Of a stretch of DNA of 64,000 nt, positions 48,777-62,730 are shown piece by piece. The position numbers and the translations under genes were made by a program. The stretch's first letter is position 1. Each line of letters starts with the position of its first letter. Source of the stretch: Sindora glabra (lineage: Eukaryota; Streptophyta; Magnoliopsida; Fabales; Fabaceae); assembly GCA_020226215.1 (NCBI GenBank), contig CM035233.1, forward strand, positions 70,422,831 through 70,486,830. Reading direction: 5' to 3'. Under the pieces are notes generated by a model. The model had not been told where the DNA came from. It saw nothing but the letters and a program-made list of their open reading frames with translations, and made no database searches.

Positions 48777-51170
48777 TTTCATACAAAGGAAAATAAACAA
48801 CAGAAGAGAATTAAATGCAGAAGAACTCAATATAGCATAAACTTCTTGTTCATGTGATTTGAGAATCTCTGTATACATATAGACGCACACATAGTATGCA
48901 TAAGGTCTGGCCAGATTCACTGTTTGTCAAAATCTTCTCGTTTCCTAATTTTCTTTCGATTTACCTTTTCTTCCTCTTGTCTTATTTCAATGCAACCCCA
49001 ATGGAAACAACTAATGCTGATGCCATTCAAGATGTGGTCCTCAAAATGATAAACCTTTTCTTGATTTTGGTTTAATGACATCAACCTGCAGGTACGATGA
49101 ATTTTTTTTTTTAATCTTTATGCAAAATAATATTTGCTTTAATCAGATAAAATATCTTCCTAAAAGTAGCTAACATTAATGAACATGATCTGCAACTGCT
49201 CATAGATTATGATGGTATTGTTAATGTTTCCATTGGGTTGTGGGAAAAAGCATATTGTGTTGCAAATTTTTATGATGTCTTCTTTTTCTTCTAAATTTAA
49301 CTCAACTGCCAAGTGATGTTTGGATCATACTTGACAGCCGGAGCCATGTCAGCAACATTTGTAAGATTGCACAGTTTGAGTGAGAGACAAATATAATGTG
49401 AAGTGTCAGCTAAAGTGCAGAAAAAAATTGCTAGTTTCTGTAAAATCTACTGGAAAATGATGTGTTCGGTTGTCGGTTTCAATTTGATAGCTGGACAACA
49501 TTAGACATATATCCCTGTACACTAACTGAACATATCATTGTTAGCGCAAAATGGATGTCATAGGTTTCTGGTTCTATATCTCATATATGAGAAAACAAGA
49601 TGCCTTTTCCATATATCGCATGTTCTTCCACTCTTTTCAAACTGAAGGTGATGTCCCCAACACAAGTTAAATCCATCGCGCCATTTCTGGGTTTAACTGG
49701 CTCTTACAGAAAATAGAATATCATTTTGAGAAAGCAAAAAGGAATTTGCAGCCTCAAAATTTTTTAATAGAATACAGTAACATCTAATGATGTATGTAGC
49801 TAGCCAACTTTGAAGTGAGTAAAAGTGAGAGACAAATAAAAGGTTTTGCCCACTATCTGCAAGTCGAGAACCTTTCTCATCCACGAGAAGAACATGTCAT
49901 GGTACGGTGTCTTTTAAGACAGTATAATTGTTCATTTAAAAGGATATTTGATGCTTATAAATGAGTGCTTTCCTTCTCCACGTGAAGACAATGTGGCAAA
50001 ATAGTTGGTTTTGCCATATTTGGGGAAGCTTTTGAAAGTGCAGGAGAGGAGAAAGTGACATTCACACGGGCTTTTTAGCTTTCCAGCACTAAGTGCAGCA
50101 CATAGGCTTGGCATCATTCAAGGTATCGGTGTCCTCGAATACCTTGTTGGCAAGATTCTCCTTTTCAATGAATATTTAGCGAATGCAACCAACCTTAACT
50201 TTGTATGGATTGTCTCCTACTAACTTACTGGTTGTAACCATTAGACAAAGTCATGAAATCGCCCATCTTTAACAAGAAAAGTAGGCCTTCTAAAAACGAT
50301 GTCGGTCTAATTCACACTTTCGTCATCTACACTTTTTTATTTCATGTGTATGTCATAATTTTAATTAAATTATATTTTATCAATTTCAAAATGAATAAGC
50401 TCTCTTTGATATAGGTTATATTCTACAAATAATTATAATTAAATTAATTTTTTCAGCTTTAAAATGAATAGGCTCTCTTTGATTTAGAATATGTTATGTG
50501 CATATCAACGATTGCTATTTCTAAATTGAAATTTTACTCAGTATAACCACATTAATTCTTGTCAAAAGAAGAGTCCTTCTATGTATCTTCTACAGCTTTA
50601 AACTCACTTTTAATGCTCATTTAAGATAAACTCTTTTTTTTTCTTGTCAAACTAATTAATATTATAGTTAATTTTTGTCACCTCAGCCCATAAGGCTAGT
50701 GAGTCGCCAAACCATTTTTTTTGTGTGTTACACTGACATCAAGTATGAAAGCAATAAAATATCTAAAATTAGGTGAAAGTTAAACCACAACTTGCAAAAC
50801 AAAACAAGACATAACAAAGGATTACTAGAGTCACAACCTCTAAAATTAAAATTTGGGAATTTTAGATTTATAATTAGATTTTTATTTATTAATTTAAAAG
50901 TAAAGACAAATTAAATTATGATGTTATATTTAAATTTGTTGAGGACTTAATTATATCACTAAGAAAGTTGTAAATAGATAAATCTATAAGTGAACTATTG
51001 TAATCACAAAATTTTTCTAAGGATGATTTAATAATATTAAAAATTGTGATAAAACTTAATAAAATTACACATGACTTGTGCCATAAGATAGGTTAAATTT
51101 AGGAGTTTAAAAGAGTCCTGTTATGCTAATTTCCATTTTACTTCTATTGTCATCTTTTTAAAAATATAAT
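48777..51170. other. intergenic region upstream of the GH3 relic
   Basis: No gene is recognised. Frames at 49693-49884 and 49932-50117 lack motifs. A short repeated phrase (AATGAATA(A/G)GCTCTCTTTGATTTAG-like) occurs near 50390 and 50463. Confidence 0.5.
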
Positions 51171-51699
51171 TCCTCTTCCTTTCATTCATTTCCCTCATTT
51201 AAGACTCCATCACTCCATCCACCTTCTTCAACCTTAACCTTCTTTTCTTCAATTTTCTACTTCCCTTTATCTCAATAACTTTCATTATTGAAACTTCTTA
51301 ACTTTATGAATGAATTGTTATTGATTTGGTTAAATGGAAATGATTTGGGCTTGAGAGAAATTAATTGTACCCTAATTAAATTCTTCTTTTGATGCATAAC
51401 AACTCCATTCCAAACACAAGATCCACATTACCCCTTCTTTCTCCAACTAATGAGTAATATTTTACTTAAATCTTTGATTTATTTCATAAGACTTTTGGTA
51501 TTTTAGATAATATGAAGTTTTGAAAAAATCTAAAGTTTTATCTTGTTTCGTAACTTTAAAATTGTGAATACTTGATAGATTTTGCTGATATAACTTAATT
51601 CTTAAGGATTATGTTAGTTTGGCAAAAAGATCTAAGATTGAGAATGAGATCTATGTTGAATTATATTAGATTAATAGTGTTTTTGCTAGAAAACGTATA

Positions 51700-52880
51700 A
51701 AATATCTCTATATAATCAATTACATAATGAATTATAAGCTCTCAAGGCTTACCTAATTGATTATAACCAAAAGATTTGCTCTTTGAACACATATAATGGC
51801 TTACATAATCAATTATAAGTTCTCTTGGCTTACATAATGGCTTACATAAACTACTATAACTAAAAAAAAAAGTTCTTTCAACTCATATAATGACTTGTAA
51901 GGCTAGAAATTTTTGGGCTACCCAATGATAATTGCTGCCCAAACTCAAATTTAAGTCAATTCAAGTTAGTTTTGTGAAATAGTCAAACAAGTCAATTAAA
52001 GGAATGTGCATTAAAAAAAATAAACAAGTATAGGTCAAGTTTTGCTAACTAACCCAACCCATATTCACCCGAACAAGTAATCCACAAACCTATTATTTGA
52101 TTACTCCTAGATTCCATATCAAAATAAATGATGTTGCTTATCATAGCTCCCTTTCTTTTTCATATTCTCCCAGTTACCATGTGTATGCATGTGTCATCAT
52201 CTTCAACTACACCAATTTTGATTTATCTAACTTAACGTTACCTAATGGCAAATGTCATGTAAACCTAAATGAATTGGTGATGAAAACAGACTGGATTACC
52301 TACTTCATCGAATACAACACTACATCCAATACGTTTCAGCTATTGTTCATGCAAACAGACATTTAGTGCTTATCTAATGTGGTGGCACCTAATGGTAGCC
52401 TGATGTAAACCAATAACTTTAATGACAGCAATCATGTTATGAGGATTTATAATCCATGTCCAACTCGTGATTGGAAAGAAGATGCTTCTAGCTTAAATAT
52501 TTGAAAATGGTATGCAACCAATTATATTCTACCAAATGAACAGGAGATTATTATTAATGGCAAAAGGGCATTTAAGAGTGAATTCTATCTAAAATCAAAT
52601 ACAACAGCAAAGAACTTAAACCATTACAAACTGCTTAAATCCTTTTTCACCTAATATTATTGATTTAAGTTAGGTAGCATGATCAAATCGATTAATTTTG
52701 GATGACAGAAAAATTAAGGTCAACTAATGGTGGTCGTATGGAAAAGAGCTCTTAATCGCCCTTAAATACCTTACTTCCACCCCTAGTGGCTTACATAAAC
52801 AATTATAAGCTCTTTGAGCTTATATAATCAATTATAACAAAAGATCCACTCTCTAAGCTTACATAATCAATTATACCCTA
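51700..52880. repeat. interrupted repeats of CTTACATAATCAATTATAAG
   Basis: The phrase (CTTACATAATCAATTATA plus AGCTCT) recurs in variants at 51725-51895 and again at 52785-52880, with AAAAGAT(T/C)(T/C)(G/A)CTCT between copies. The two clusters look like one array split by about 880 bp of different DNA. Confidence 0.65.
51903..52780. mobile_element. candidate insertion splitting the repeat array
   Basis: Its right edge reads CCACCCCTAG (complement CTAGGGGTGG), a typical end of hAT-type plant elements, and its interior near 52055-52075 has the ACCCAACCC-like text such elements often carry. The left edge (CTAGAAATTTTTGGG) matches only weakly. An open frame at 52097-52366 (89 residues, YHSSLSFSYSPSYHVYACVI) and its continuation to about 52650 are not recognised. 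Confidence 0.35.
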
Positions 52881-53494
52881 TTTCCCTCTAAAATTATATA
52901 TAATCTAAGGACTTTGACCATAATATAAATTTTTATACATTTGATATGGAGATAAATAATCTTAACATGAATAATTGGAAACTAAATGAGCATGTATGCC
53001 TATGATTGTACAACAAATGAATGAGATGAGGTCATGCAGAAAGACATAATAATGATGTAACTTATGAATTGATATTATGGTTGGAAATTTAAATGATTAA
53101 GTACTATTAATACCTTTTTTATGAAACTAGCTAGATTAGGATTTGTGAAAGATTTATGTATGTATATATATATATGCATGTGCTATTATTATGAGATGAC
53201 GATGGTGGAGTTGAACCATATATGTCAAGGCTTATGCGCCAAATCCGCATGCTTATTTATAAAGAAATAAAGTAAACCCTAAAAGGACAAAGTTAAGTTT
53301 GTGAAGGGATAAGGATAATTAAAAATCACACAAGGAGGGTTATTAGCTTGTAGGCTTGTTGAATGTTGTTTTGCATTACTACCTGATTAATATTTCTTGA
53401 TAGATCTGAATATTGCAATCAATAATTGAATTGCACTTTCCATAATGTATATATATATAATTTATTAAATTGCTTAATAGGTAGTTGATGTGGG

Positions 53495-55154
53495 TGTTGG
53501 GAATTCGGATTATCACATGCAGCGGAATTTTAAATTTTTGATCCGAATTCTACCTAGGATCCATGTAAAAAGCATAAGTCAATGATTAGGGTTTTACCTA
53601 TTGGGCACTCGTGTTTCTACTGATCAAAACTTGAGAGCGGATGAATCAAACGCCAGCCGGAAGGTACAGCGTCTCTACGGTATCCACACGGAGTGAACAA
53701 CGACCTCTCACCCTCCACGCGTCTGCTAGGATGCGTTTTTTCTCTCTAAGAATTAGGATTTGATGTTTTCTGAGTGATTTAGGGTTTATATGGAAGCTTA
53801 AAATGTGATTATTAAGTGTTGCCCTCAAGTCCCCTTTTATAGAACTTAAGCAAGCCATAATCCTAGTCCTACTAGGATAATGCTTCTAAAATTCTAATCA
53901 CACTTAATAACTCATCTTATCCTTATCCTAGAAATAATGGGAAGAGATAAGACTTATCTATTAATTATCTAATATTAGATAATAATATTATCTCATAATA
54001 TAAATATCTTAATTATTAGATAATTGCATATAGTTATCAAATATCAGAATAATATTATCTCATAATATATTTATCTAATATCTGATAAGATAATTATTTG
54101 ATATTTCTTTAATATCAAATAATATCACATAATATATATATATATATATATAAAATGTAAATTATTATTCTTAATAATATATATATGCACGAAAATAAGT
54201 TCAATTAATTGGATATTAATATAATTAAAGTCCAATTAATTATTGTCTTATTCCTACTCTTTTTGTGTTACCCTATAGGTTCTTACTACGTTGACGATGA
54301 CTTATTATTGAGCCATAGACAGCGAGCGGTATCTAGCAATACATCACTGTCACTCAAGTAGTAAGAATGTCTGTGATTCGACATCTACCTAATACATGAT
54401 CAACATTTTGCATCATAACCCTTTTGTAATAATATCCAAATTGAACTGGAGGCATGGAATGTGTCATCCTCGTCAATGTTCAATTTATATTTCTTGATAC
54501 TGAGTAGACTTAAAATAAATGATTAATATCACATATTAATTCAACTGAGCATGGCCATGCATTTTTAAGTCTCACTCAATCAAGGGGCCCAAGGATATTT
54601 CTCTTTTATACAAGAGTAACAAAATCCTATTTACATCACTCACTTCCCTCTGCATGATTTATGACACACCTAATCAATGCCCTACTTGTCATCCTGATTA
54701 AAGGTGACATAGGACAATATTAAAGTGAGTAATTCCTCATGTAGGGAACCGTAGTGACTTCAGGTCAAAGGTTTATGTGTAGTTGTGATCATTTGAGAAT
54801 AACTTATGACACGTTTATCCATGCAATATTCTCATAGTGGGTCAGTCCAGTACATTGTTCACTTAGCAATGTACTCATGTATTGATTTGATATCACATAT
54901 CCATGATTCGTAATCATCAGTCACTATACATGCTAGTCTCGATGTATTATTACTATCCTTTTTGTAATAATACTTGACTAAGGGCATTTTAGGAATAGCA
55001 AAGCTATTCCAAGGATAATTATTATATTAAGTTATAAATTGCGCATAATAATAATAAAAATAAATATAATAATTAAATTTCCTAAAATAAAATATAATAC
55101 ATTGTGTATAACTCTAATCATTTTATATGATTGGTTCTAGGACACACACCAACA
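53495..55154 (-). mobile_element. solo LTR, 1,660 bp
   Basis: It begins TGTTGGGAATTCGG and ends ACACACACCAACA, giving the inverted TGTTGG/CCAACA ends of an LTR. Flanking pentamers are GTGGG (53490-53494) and GTGGA (55155-55159), four of five identical. The minus-strand reading, which starts TGTTGGTGTGTGTCCTAG and ends AAAATTCCGCTGCATGTG plus CCCAACA, matches the usual polarity of plant LTRs of this style. No internal retroelement sequence and no second LTR are present, as after LTR-LTR recombination. A (TA)n run lies near 54128-54152. Confidence 0.8.
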
Positions 55155-55922
55155 GTGGAAACTTGTACCCTTTATGATTAAATTATTGATGTTTAATAAG
55201 ATATAACTCTACTAATTTATTTATTTAGGTAGAATGTTTACTCATTAAGCTTCTAAACTTATTTTTTTATGGTTTTACTTTTAAATACATAGGTTAATGC
55301 ACACCATAACCTCCATCTTAGTAAATAGACAACCATTCATAGGACTTTTTCTTTATCTTATGAACCAAGTAGTAAATTGAAAATTGTAATTATTTTGTAA
55401 TCAATGGTACATTATAAACTTACCTAAAAAGCCAAGGCTATAGTTGATAGAATATAAAATGGTGTTAGCATAGATTTTCATGGAAAACATTTGATTTATG
55501 GCTTATTATTATAGTTTGAATTCTTTATCTTGTTATAATGCTTGATTTCTTTATCTTCTAGTTTGTTATATTTATTATTATTAATCCTATTATAGATTCA
55601 TGGAAATAGGTTTAATGATTCTGCTATAATCACTGCTATAAGTGATCGTGATAAAGTTTGTACCAGTGCATAATCTAAGGTTTACCTGTAGGATAATAGC
55701 CCCAAAGTTTGTTTATTTATAAAGTTATGCTTATTACCGTATAAGTGTTAATCAAAATTGTACCAATGATATATGTGCACCCCAAATCACATACTAATAG
55801 TACCATTTTGATTGACCCTATGATGTTTACAAGTGTTAAAGGTGGTGGTGTTTAACGTTAATAGTTTCTATTGTTATTATTGATTTTTTTTCTAAATGTT
55901 TTAGAATTTTGTGAAATAAGTC

Positions 55923-56760
55923 ATGGTGAATACCAGAACCTAATAAACCAATGAACCCAACAATGAAGAATCATTTATAAGTTTCTACACTTAAAATAAT
56001 AAATATAGGAAAGAATAGAGTGACTAACAACTTTCTCTCATAAACTATAAACTTTTTATAGCAAGTTATAACCTAAATAGCTAGAGCTCTTAATTAGAAT
56101 AAGGAGGAAAATCTAGCATAGGAATCGTACCGATCATCAAAGTAAAGAAAGGGATCAAACCCCTTTAAAAGAAAGCTTAAATAATAAGTTGTTTATTGTC
56201 CATGAGTTCATTGAGCTAAAATTGCCTTATTTCATCAACATGGATCCAACCATGGACCTGTATCCATTTCTCAAAATGGAAAGTTATAGAAAGATGCTAG
56301 AATGCCCTAAACGCTTGCAATGGAACTTATGGGGTACCAATTAAATAATGTGACACTAAATTCTCAAAGCCATCAAGAAAAGGAATCTAAATTTGGCAGA
56401 CTTATTTTAGATAACTTTTTAAGAAAACTTCATTATTTAGTTTTTATCTCTAAGTGTAAGACAAGCAAAGGGAAGGGAGTTTGAATCCTTGAAACAAAGG
56501 AAGCTTATATGTTAATGACTATGACACCCAGTTTACTCATTTATCTTGATATATGAGATACTTGACCTCTGTTGAAAAGATAAGGACATGAAGGTTTATC
56601 CAAAGGCTTAAAGATTATTACTTTAAGTGTATCAATGTTAATGATGGCATCACTTATCAAAATGTGCTAGATCAAGCACTCTTGTTGGAGTACAAGAGAA
56701 AAAAGAAAGAAAGAATGTAAAGCTCAAATAGGAAACAAAAAGTGAAATTGATCAGAAAGA
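55923..56760 (+). pseudogene. Ty3/gypsy gag remnant
   Basis: An ATG at 55923 starts MVNTRT, the common start of plant gypsy gag, followed at once by stops and TNEPNNEES. The capsid-type region is readable in pieces: GREFESLKQ near 56478, then the equivalent of VEKIR..RFI, and YYFKCINVNDGITYQNVLDQALLLEYKRKK from about 56607 (the last in one frame). Protease, reverse transcriptase and integrase are absent. Confidence 0.7.
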
Positions 56761-58294
56761 TCTAGTTCTATGCAGCGAACAAAAGGAATACCCCTTCAAA
56801 TTGCCCCTATGAATAAAGATAATAAATCATTTATAAGTTTAACTAATCTAAGGATTGTCTCTAATGGCCCCCTAATAGGAATAAACTAAGGGAGTCAATA
56901 GATTTGCCCTAATTTTTTAAGCCAAATCACTTAAGCAATCCACCATAAATTGTAATTACAATATCATACATACTAAATCCAATAAGAAATTTATATAAAA
57001 AATCGTTTAACTAGAAAAATCCTTAAATTAAGCAAAAATAAGAAAAACCTAAGTTCAATCAAAGCAATTCATTTAAAATCACATGATTTCAATTAAAATG
57101 TTTACTCACAGCTATTGAAGGAGACAATGAATAGTGGATTTGATGATTGGATTGCTCTTAAATATGCAAAAATTCAAAGATTGAAATTATGGTACCAAAA
57201 TTTCATTTTAACCTAAAGCCTTCTCTCATCAAAGTTCAAAAAGATAAGGTAAAAAGAAAGGGATGAAATTTCTTACCTTATTTAGATTGAAGAGAAGAAG
57301 TTAAAGAAGATTAAAGTTAATTTTGGAAGTAAAGAAAAGAGAGAAAAAAAAACTTAAGTTGAGGAGAGAAATGAGAAAGGCTCTTGATTTTGAGGGTAAT
57401 ATGCATGCAAAAGGTCTAAAAAAAGGGGAAAATAACTTTCAAAGTATCCTCTGCACCCATTTACTCAACTTTTTCCAAATCTAACTCTAAATAAGTTTTT
57501 ACTTATAAGTTCCATCAAGTATTTAACATAAAACTCTCATGTAATTCATTTTAAATATTCAATTGTTTCCATACAAAATGTTTTAATTTATTAACCTATT
57601 ATAATTAATTAATTTCAACATAAAGTATTTTAAATTATAGAAAGTGTAACATACGTTTACTCTAAAAAGATATATTTTATTTTAGAACACCAAACACAAA
57701 CAATCTATGTATTGTATTAAATGATCAAAATTATAATTTAAAAAAAATGCTTCAAACGCATTTGATAAGTTTTAAACTCTATTACAAAATTATATTTTTG
57801 AACATAAAATTTTGTTATTTTTATAAGAATTATAATTTTATAAAGATTTTATATGTAACAAATATTAAAATAAAGTTACAACTAAAAACCTTATCACAAA
57901 GTTTTTTGAATCTCAACTTATTGAAAAGTTATTCCTCCTAAAAGAACCAAAAAAATATAAAGACTTTTCTGGAAAAAAAATACAATCATATGTGCTAATA
58001 TAATTTTTTCAATTTGACATGAAAGCGTGACAAAAAAATTTCATGAAAATAACAATAATATGATATGATAATAGTTATTGTGCATTTCAATAGTGCACAA
58101 AGCATTTGAAACTCCCAGTTGAGGGTGGGGGAAGAAATATGAAGAACTCTTTGCTGTAAGATCCTTACCGTCCGTTTTCATAAAAAAACACAAGTAATCG
58201 AATCGGAAGGTAGAGATGATCTGGATATGGTGGGACATCCAAGACTGTTTGGATAGAATAATAATGGTACTAACTGGTGACATGAAGCTTGTCA
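56761..58294. other. repeat-derived and intergenic DNA before LPA1
   Basis: 57090-57480 reads, on the minus strand, like a gypsy leader (CTTCTTCTCTTCAATCTAAA, then GGTAAGAAATTTCATCCC) and may be a fragment in opposite orientation. The last few hundred bases should contain the LPA1 promoter; no clear TATA box was seen. Confidence 0.4.
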
Positions 58295-61200
58295 ATGGCT
58301 GTGGTTCCCGTGGCTCTGCACCGGCATTTGCTTGGTTTGCCGCAGTACAGAACAAGAACTAGAACAAGGCCATGGCTTCCTTACAAACGCATTCATGTAA
58401 GTTCGCAAAACAAGGCTCTAATTTCATGCATTTCCTGCTCTTCCTCTTCCCCGACTTCGCAGACCCCAGAAGCTGATGCCGAAACCAACCAAACAGCAGA
58501 ATCTTGTGTCAATTTGGGTCTCCAACTCTTCTCCAAAGGACGGGTATTCTCTTCCAACTTTTCGTATTCGATCATTCTTTTATTTTCTGCGCATTCTAAG
58601 CATAGTTAGAGTATTCACTGAAACTTCACTACTTTTTCCCCTATTTAGTGCTGAAGAGAAGAGCCCATTTCTAAATTTTTCGAACTTTTGCTTTATAGAG
58701 TTTGCCCCAGTTGTTGAATCAATAATTATGTTCTTTCAATGATGGCCGGAGTTGGGACTTTTTTTCTTTTTTTGGTCCTTTGTTGAATTGGAGCTTTAAA
58801 AAAAATTGAGAGTTTGTAATTATATTTGCTTAAATTGATAAATGATGGACTGTAATGAGCTATGAAATCCCTTATTGATAAATGATTTAGCTTAGTTTCC
58901 CAATTGTTATGATATATACTCAACATTTTCGTTGTCTGTACCATTTCTATCTTTTGGGTTCGGCATGGCCAGCATTCACGTAGCTACTATCTAGTTGTGG
59001 AAATATTCACAGTTAGTGGCCGTGGGAATGGATTTTTCAGGTTAAAGATGCGTTATCTCAGTTTGATACAGCTCTTTCCTTGGATCCCAATCCTATGGAG
59101 GCTCAAGCTGCATTCTATAATAAAGCTTGCTGCCATGCATATAGGTATCACTATCTGTTTTCTCTTCAATTTAGGATAGCTTTTTTGTAGAGCAAACATA
59201 GATTCTGCTGTTCTCCTCATTTGACAAGCTTATCATATATGATATTAACAATTCAATACATATAACTGTCTTGAAAGTGCACCAAGACCACCAGACTAAA
59301 ACATAGATTACAGCCTCTGAAATCATAGCTAATGAAAGTTCATAGGGAAAGCATTTAATTAATCACTTTTGCTAAGTACAAAATATTAGTTTTTACTCCT
59401 TTGGACTGTGCCTACTCTGAGTTGCTGAACCCATATCCATGAGATCCCAGGCCATATTTTCCATTTCTAGAAGCTTCCAAGCTTGTTTATCACTGGAGTC
59501 TAATGCACACGTTAGTTTATAATTCTGTATTTATGGTGTGGCCCAATATGGTATCTCTAAATGATTTTGCTTACTATTTTGTTGTAGAGGGGAAGGAAAG
59601 AAAGCTGCTGACTGTCTACGCATCGCTTTGAGGGAATACAATCTAAAATTTGGTACAATTCTTAATGATCCAGACCTGGCCTCCTTCAGAGCATTGCCTG
59701 AGTTTAAAGAACTACAAGAAGAGGTTTCTTGCTCAATCTTATTGTATTTTGCATTACCAATTCCTGATCTTATGAACTTTATATCTGTATCTTGCATACT
59801 TGTTATTGCTTTTTCTTTCAGTAATGTGTTGCATACATATTCTTATTGCACAGTCCCTGCGATCAAAATTACAGACCTTCTCCTCTTTTCTCCTTTCCCC
59901 TCTCCTCTTCGAGGAGAAAGCCTTAAAGAACTAGAGGTTATTAATGAGAAGGATAACTTGACATAAAATCATTTGAAAGGAATTCATTATCTTCATTCAA
60001 TGTTATCTTATAAAAGATGAATTTTTTCAACATTGGTTCTCATTTTGTTCTGCTATGCAACCAGGCCAGGCTGGGTGGGGAGGATATTGGCTACAGTTTT
60101 CGAAGAGATCTAAAACTCATAAGTGAAGTTCAAGCACCATTTCGTGGGGTTAGGAGAGTTTTCTATCTTGCATTCACTGCAGCTGCTGGAATTTCTACCT
60201 TTTTTTCAGTGCCTAGGCTAATTCGTGCAATTAGTGGTGGTGACGATGCTCCTGATCTTTTGGAAACAGCTGGGAATGCTGCCATTAATATTGGAGGTAA
60301 ACACTAGACAGTTACCTACTTAACTTTGCAACAAGAACATTCAGGTCCAAGTTATAAATTTTTTTTTATTTTTTTATTTTTGGGTAATTTATATTAGTTG
60401 GATGGTGCCTACGTCCAGTGTATTACCTGAGCAAAGACCTTTTAGGTTGCTTCATTAAATGACTAAGCACTTGAATCAGCAATGTGCAGGTATCGTTGTT
60501 CTTGTGGCATTATTCTTCTGGGACAACAAAAAAGAGGAAGAACAAATCGCACAAATATCTCGAGATGAGACTCTATCAAGATTGCCTTTGCGCCTTTCAA
60601 CTAATCGTGTAGTTGAACTTGTTCAGCTACGGGACATAGTTAGGCCTGTTAGTATCAGTACTTTTAGTATTTTCTCCTCTCTCTGTCTCTCTGTATGTGT
60701 GCATGCGTGCACTTGTCTATGTGTGCATCTCTCCACTCAAATTACATTTTCTTAGAAGCTAGTTCTGTCTTTGGTCTTCACTAAAACTTTATTCTTGAAG
60801 GGGTGGATTTTCGGGTGTAACAGAAATTTTTCCCTTTATTTAGGGTTCTTAGCATGGAATGACTAAATCATTCACATTCTTTTCCTTTTCTGTTTTTTCT
60901 TATTTATTACATCTCTTCTAATATCCACAATTTTACTGAAACTTGGATTTTAGGTTATATTAGCAGGGAAAAAAGAAACGGTATCTTTGGCTTTACAGAA
61001 AGCAGAGAGGTTTCGCACTGAGCTCCTTAGACGAGGTGTCCTGTTAGTTCCTGTCATACGGGGTGAAACTAAGGATGCAAAAACTGAGAAGAAAGGTTTT
61101 GGTCTTGCACCAAAGGCTGCTGCAGCTATTCCATCCATTGGGGTGAGATAATATGATTGAGTTGCATTCTAAATGTATGATAAACGCAACCCCTTCAAAG

Positions 61201-62192
61201 GAGAGGGAGAAAAAAAAGTCTTCGTTTTCTTGAACACTCGTTATTTTATCCCGTGTATATAGAATATATGTTTTTATGACTATAGCTTTTAGCATTTCTT
61301 GTACTTAAATCCTTTTGTTTTTATGTGTATTAGTGTACTTGCACGCTTGCATGCCTGCATTACAATGCCATGCATGTATGATCGGTGTTGTGAACAGCAT
61401 ATAGACCATCAGTCCAGAATGCACATAATTATGTGTTTCATATTTCTCAAATTCTGCTTTTTATCAAAAACTTCTGTTTCCTTCATGGTACTTACTGGTG
61501 TCACTATGGTAGGAAGATTTTGAGAAGCGAACACAGTCCATAACTGCAAAATCAAAGTTGAAAGCTGAAATTAGATTTAAGGCTGAGGTTATATCACCAG
61601 CAGAATGGGAAAGGTAATATGCTATTTATCTTGTCTTCATCAGATTTAAGGCTGAGGAGAGCATAACCACATAGGCTGGCTTATAATTGAATGCTGACAC
61701 ATCCTAACCTATGTAGGTGGATAAGGGATCAGCAGAAGTCTGAAGGAGTTACTCCTGGTGAAGACATCTACATAATACTGCGCTTAGATGGGCGGGTTCG
61801 AAGATCGGGAAAAGTATGTTCCATTTGATGGTGAAACTTGTCCTGCTTTCTTAGTTTCTTCCCATTGCAAAGTTGCCAGATGTCAACAAAAAAATTGTGA
61901 ATCTTTAAACTTTGAATTACAGACCATTTTTTCTGCCAATTCTCTAAAAATGCAATGCATTAGCTATATATATATTTTTTTTATATTATACTATCAGAAC
62001 CCGTGTATAACAGGGATGTCTAATTGTCAAAAAACTCCAGTTTTTTTTTTTTTCCTGGTTATAATTCTATCCGTCATATTCCACTTCTATCGATGCTAAA
62101 TTTTACTGTGATAACAGGGTATGCCTGATTGGCAGCAAATTGTGAAGGAGTTGCCGGAAATGGATGCATTGCTAAGCAAGCTCGAACGGTAG
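58295..62192 (+). CDS. LPA1: LOW PSII ACCUMULATION 1, chloroplast photosystem II assembly factor
   Basis: Nine exons (58295-58543, 59041-59144, 59588-59723, 60065-60296, 60490-60647, 60954-61142, 61513-61613, 61717-61813, 62118-62192) join in frame to 446 residues, close to the ~450 of the family, all with GT-AG introns. Residues 1 to about 60 are Arg/Ser-rich and look like a plastid transit peptide. Two TPR-like repeats follow (AESCVNLGLQLFSKGR, ALSQFDTALSLDPNPMEAQA, AFYNKACCHAYRGEGKKAAD). Two membrane spans lie at about 194-216 and 236-257, then the conserved C-terminal domain (DETLSRLPLRLSTNRVVELV, VILAGKKETVSLALQKAE-like, YIILRLDGRVRRSGKGMPDW). In Arabidopsis LPA1 is a thylakoid protein that helps D1 assemble into photosystem II. 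No lesion is visible. Confidence 0.95.
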
Positions 62193-62730
62193 GAATAATG
62201 TTTCCTACTCTTCCTTGAGAATTTAAAGGGCACACATTGTTCTTCCTGTTTGTCTTAAGTACCATTATATTCTGATCCCATTTTCCTTAGCAATGCCTTA
62301 CATAAATATGAGCATGATACTGCAGTACACTACTCCTCCAAGGTTCTCGTTGTAAAGTATATAATGTAATGCTATAATTGAGAGTTATTTGAGGAATGAG
62401 GACTAACATTAACATAGAAAGTCCATTAACAGATGTATATGGCTTGGCTGATTGCTCTGTGTACTGCAACAAAGTTGTCTTGTTCCATGCAGGCCTCAAA
62501 GGATTTGATGCTTGTTTGCAGGCTAATTGAGACTTAAAACGATTTCATATAAACTCCTTCTCCATGGCAGATTTAAAACCTTGAATATTATGTGTCCTAA
62601 TTCAAAGCACATACAAAGAGCAACCTACCAAAAGGACCAGAAATAAAGATATTTCAGGAAGCCAATACTTGTATAATTTTCGTAATGATGTTATACACTT
62701 GCATACCTACTATAGACTGGTTTAGATTAT
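62193..62730. other. LPA1 3' flank
   Basis: This contains the 3' UTR and terminator zone of LPA1. No other gene is recognised; the minus-strand frame at 62287-62499 has no motif. Confidence 0.5.

Larger units (their letters stand above)
51171..55922 (+). mobile_element. Ty3/gypsy-type leader and LTR remnant
   Basis: The stretch before the gag relic has the texture of a gypsy LTR and leader: pyrimidine-rich text at 51171-51290 and a TTACTCATTAAGCTTC / AATACATAGGTTAATG passage near 55230-55290, typical of gypsy U5 regions. It is interrupted by the solo LTR at 53495-55154 and probably by another insertion at 51903-52780. Exact LTR borders could not be fixed. Confidence 0.45.
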
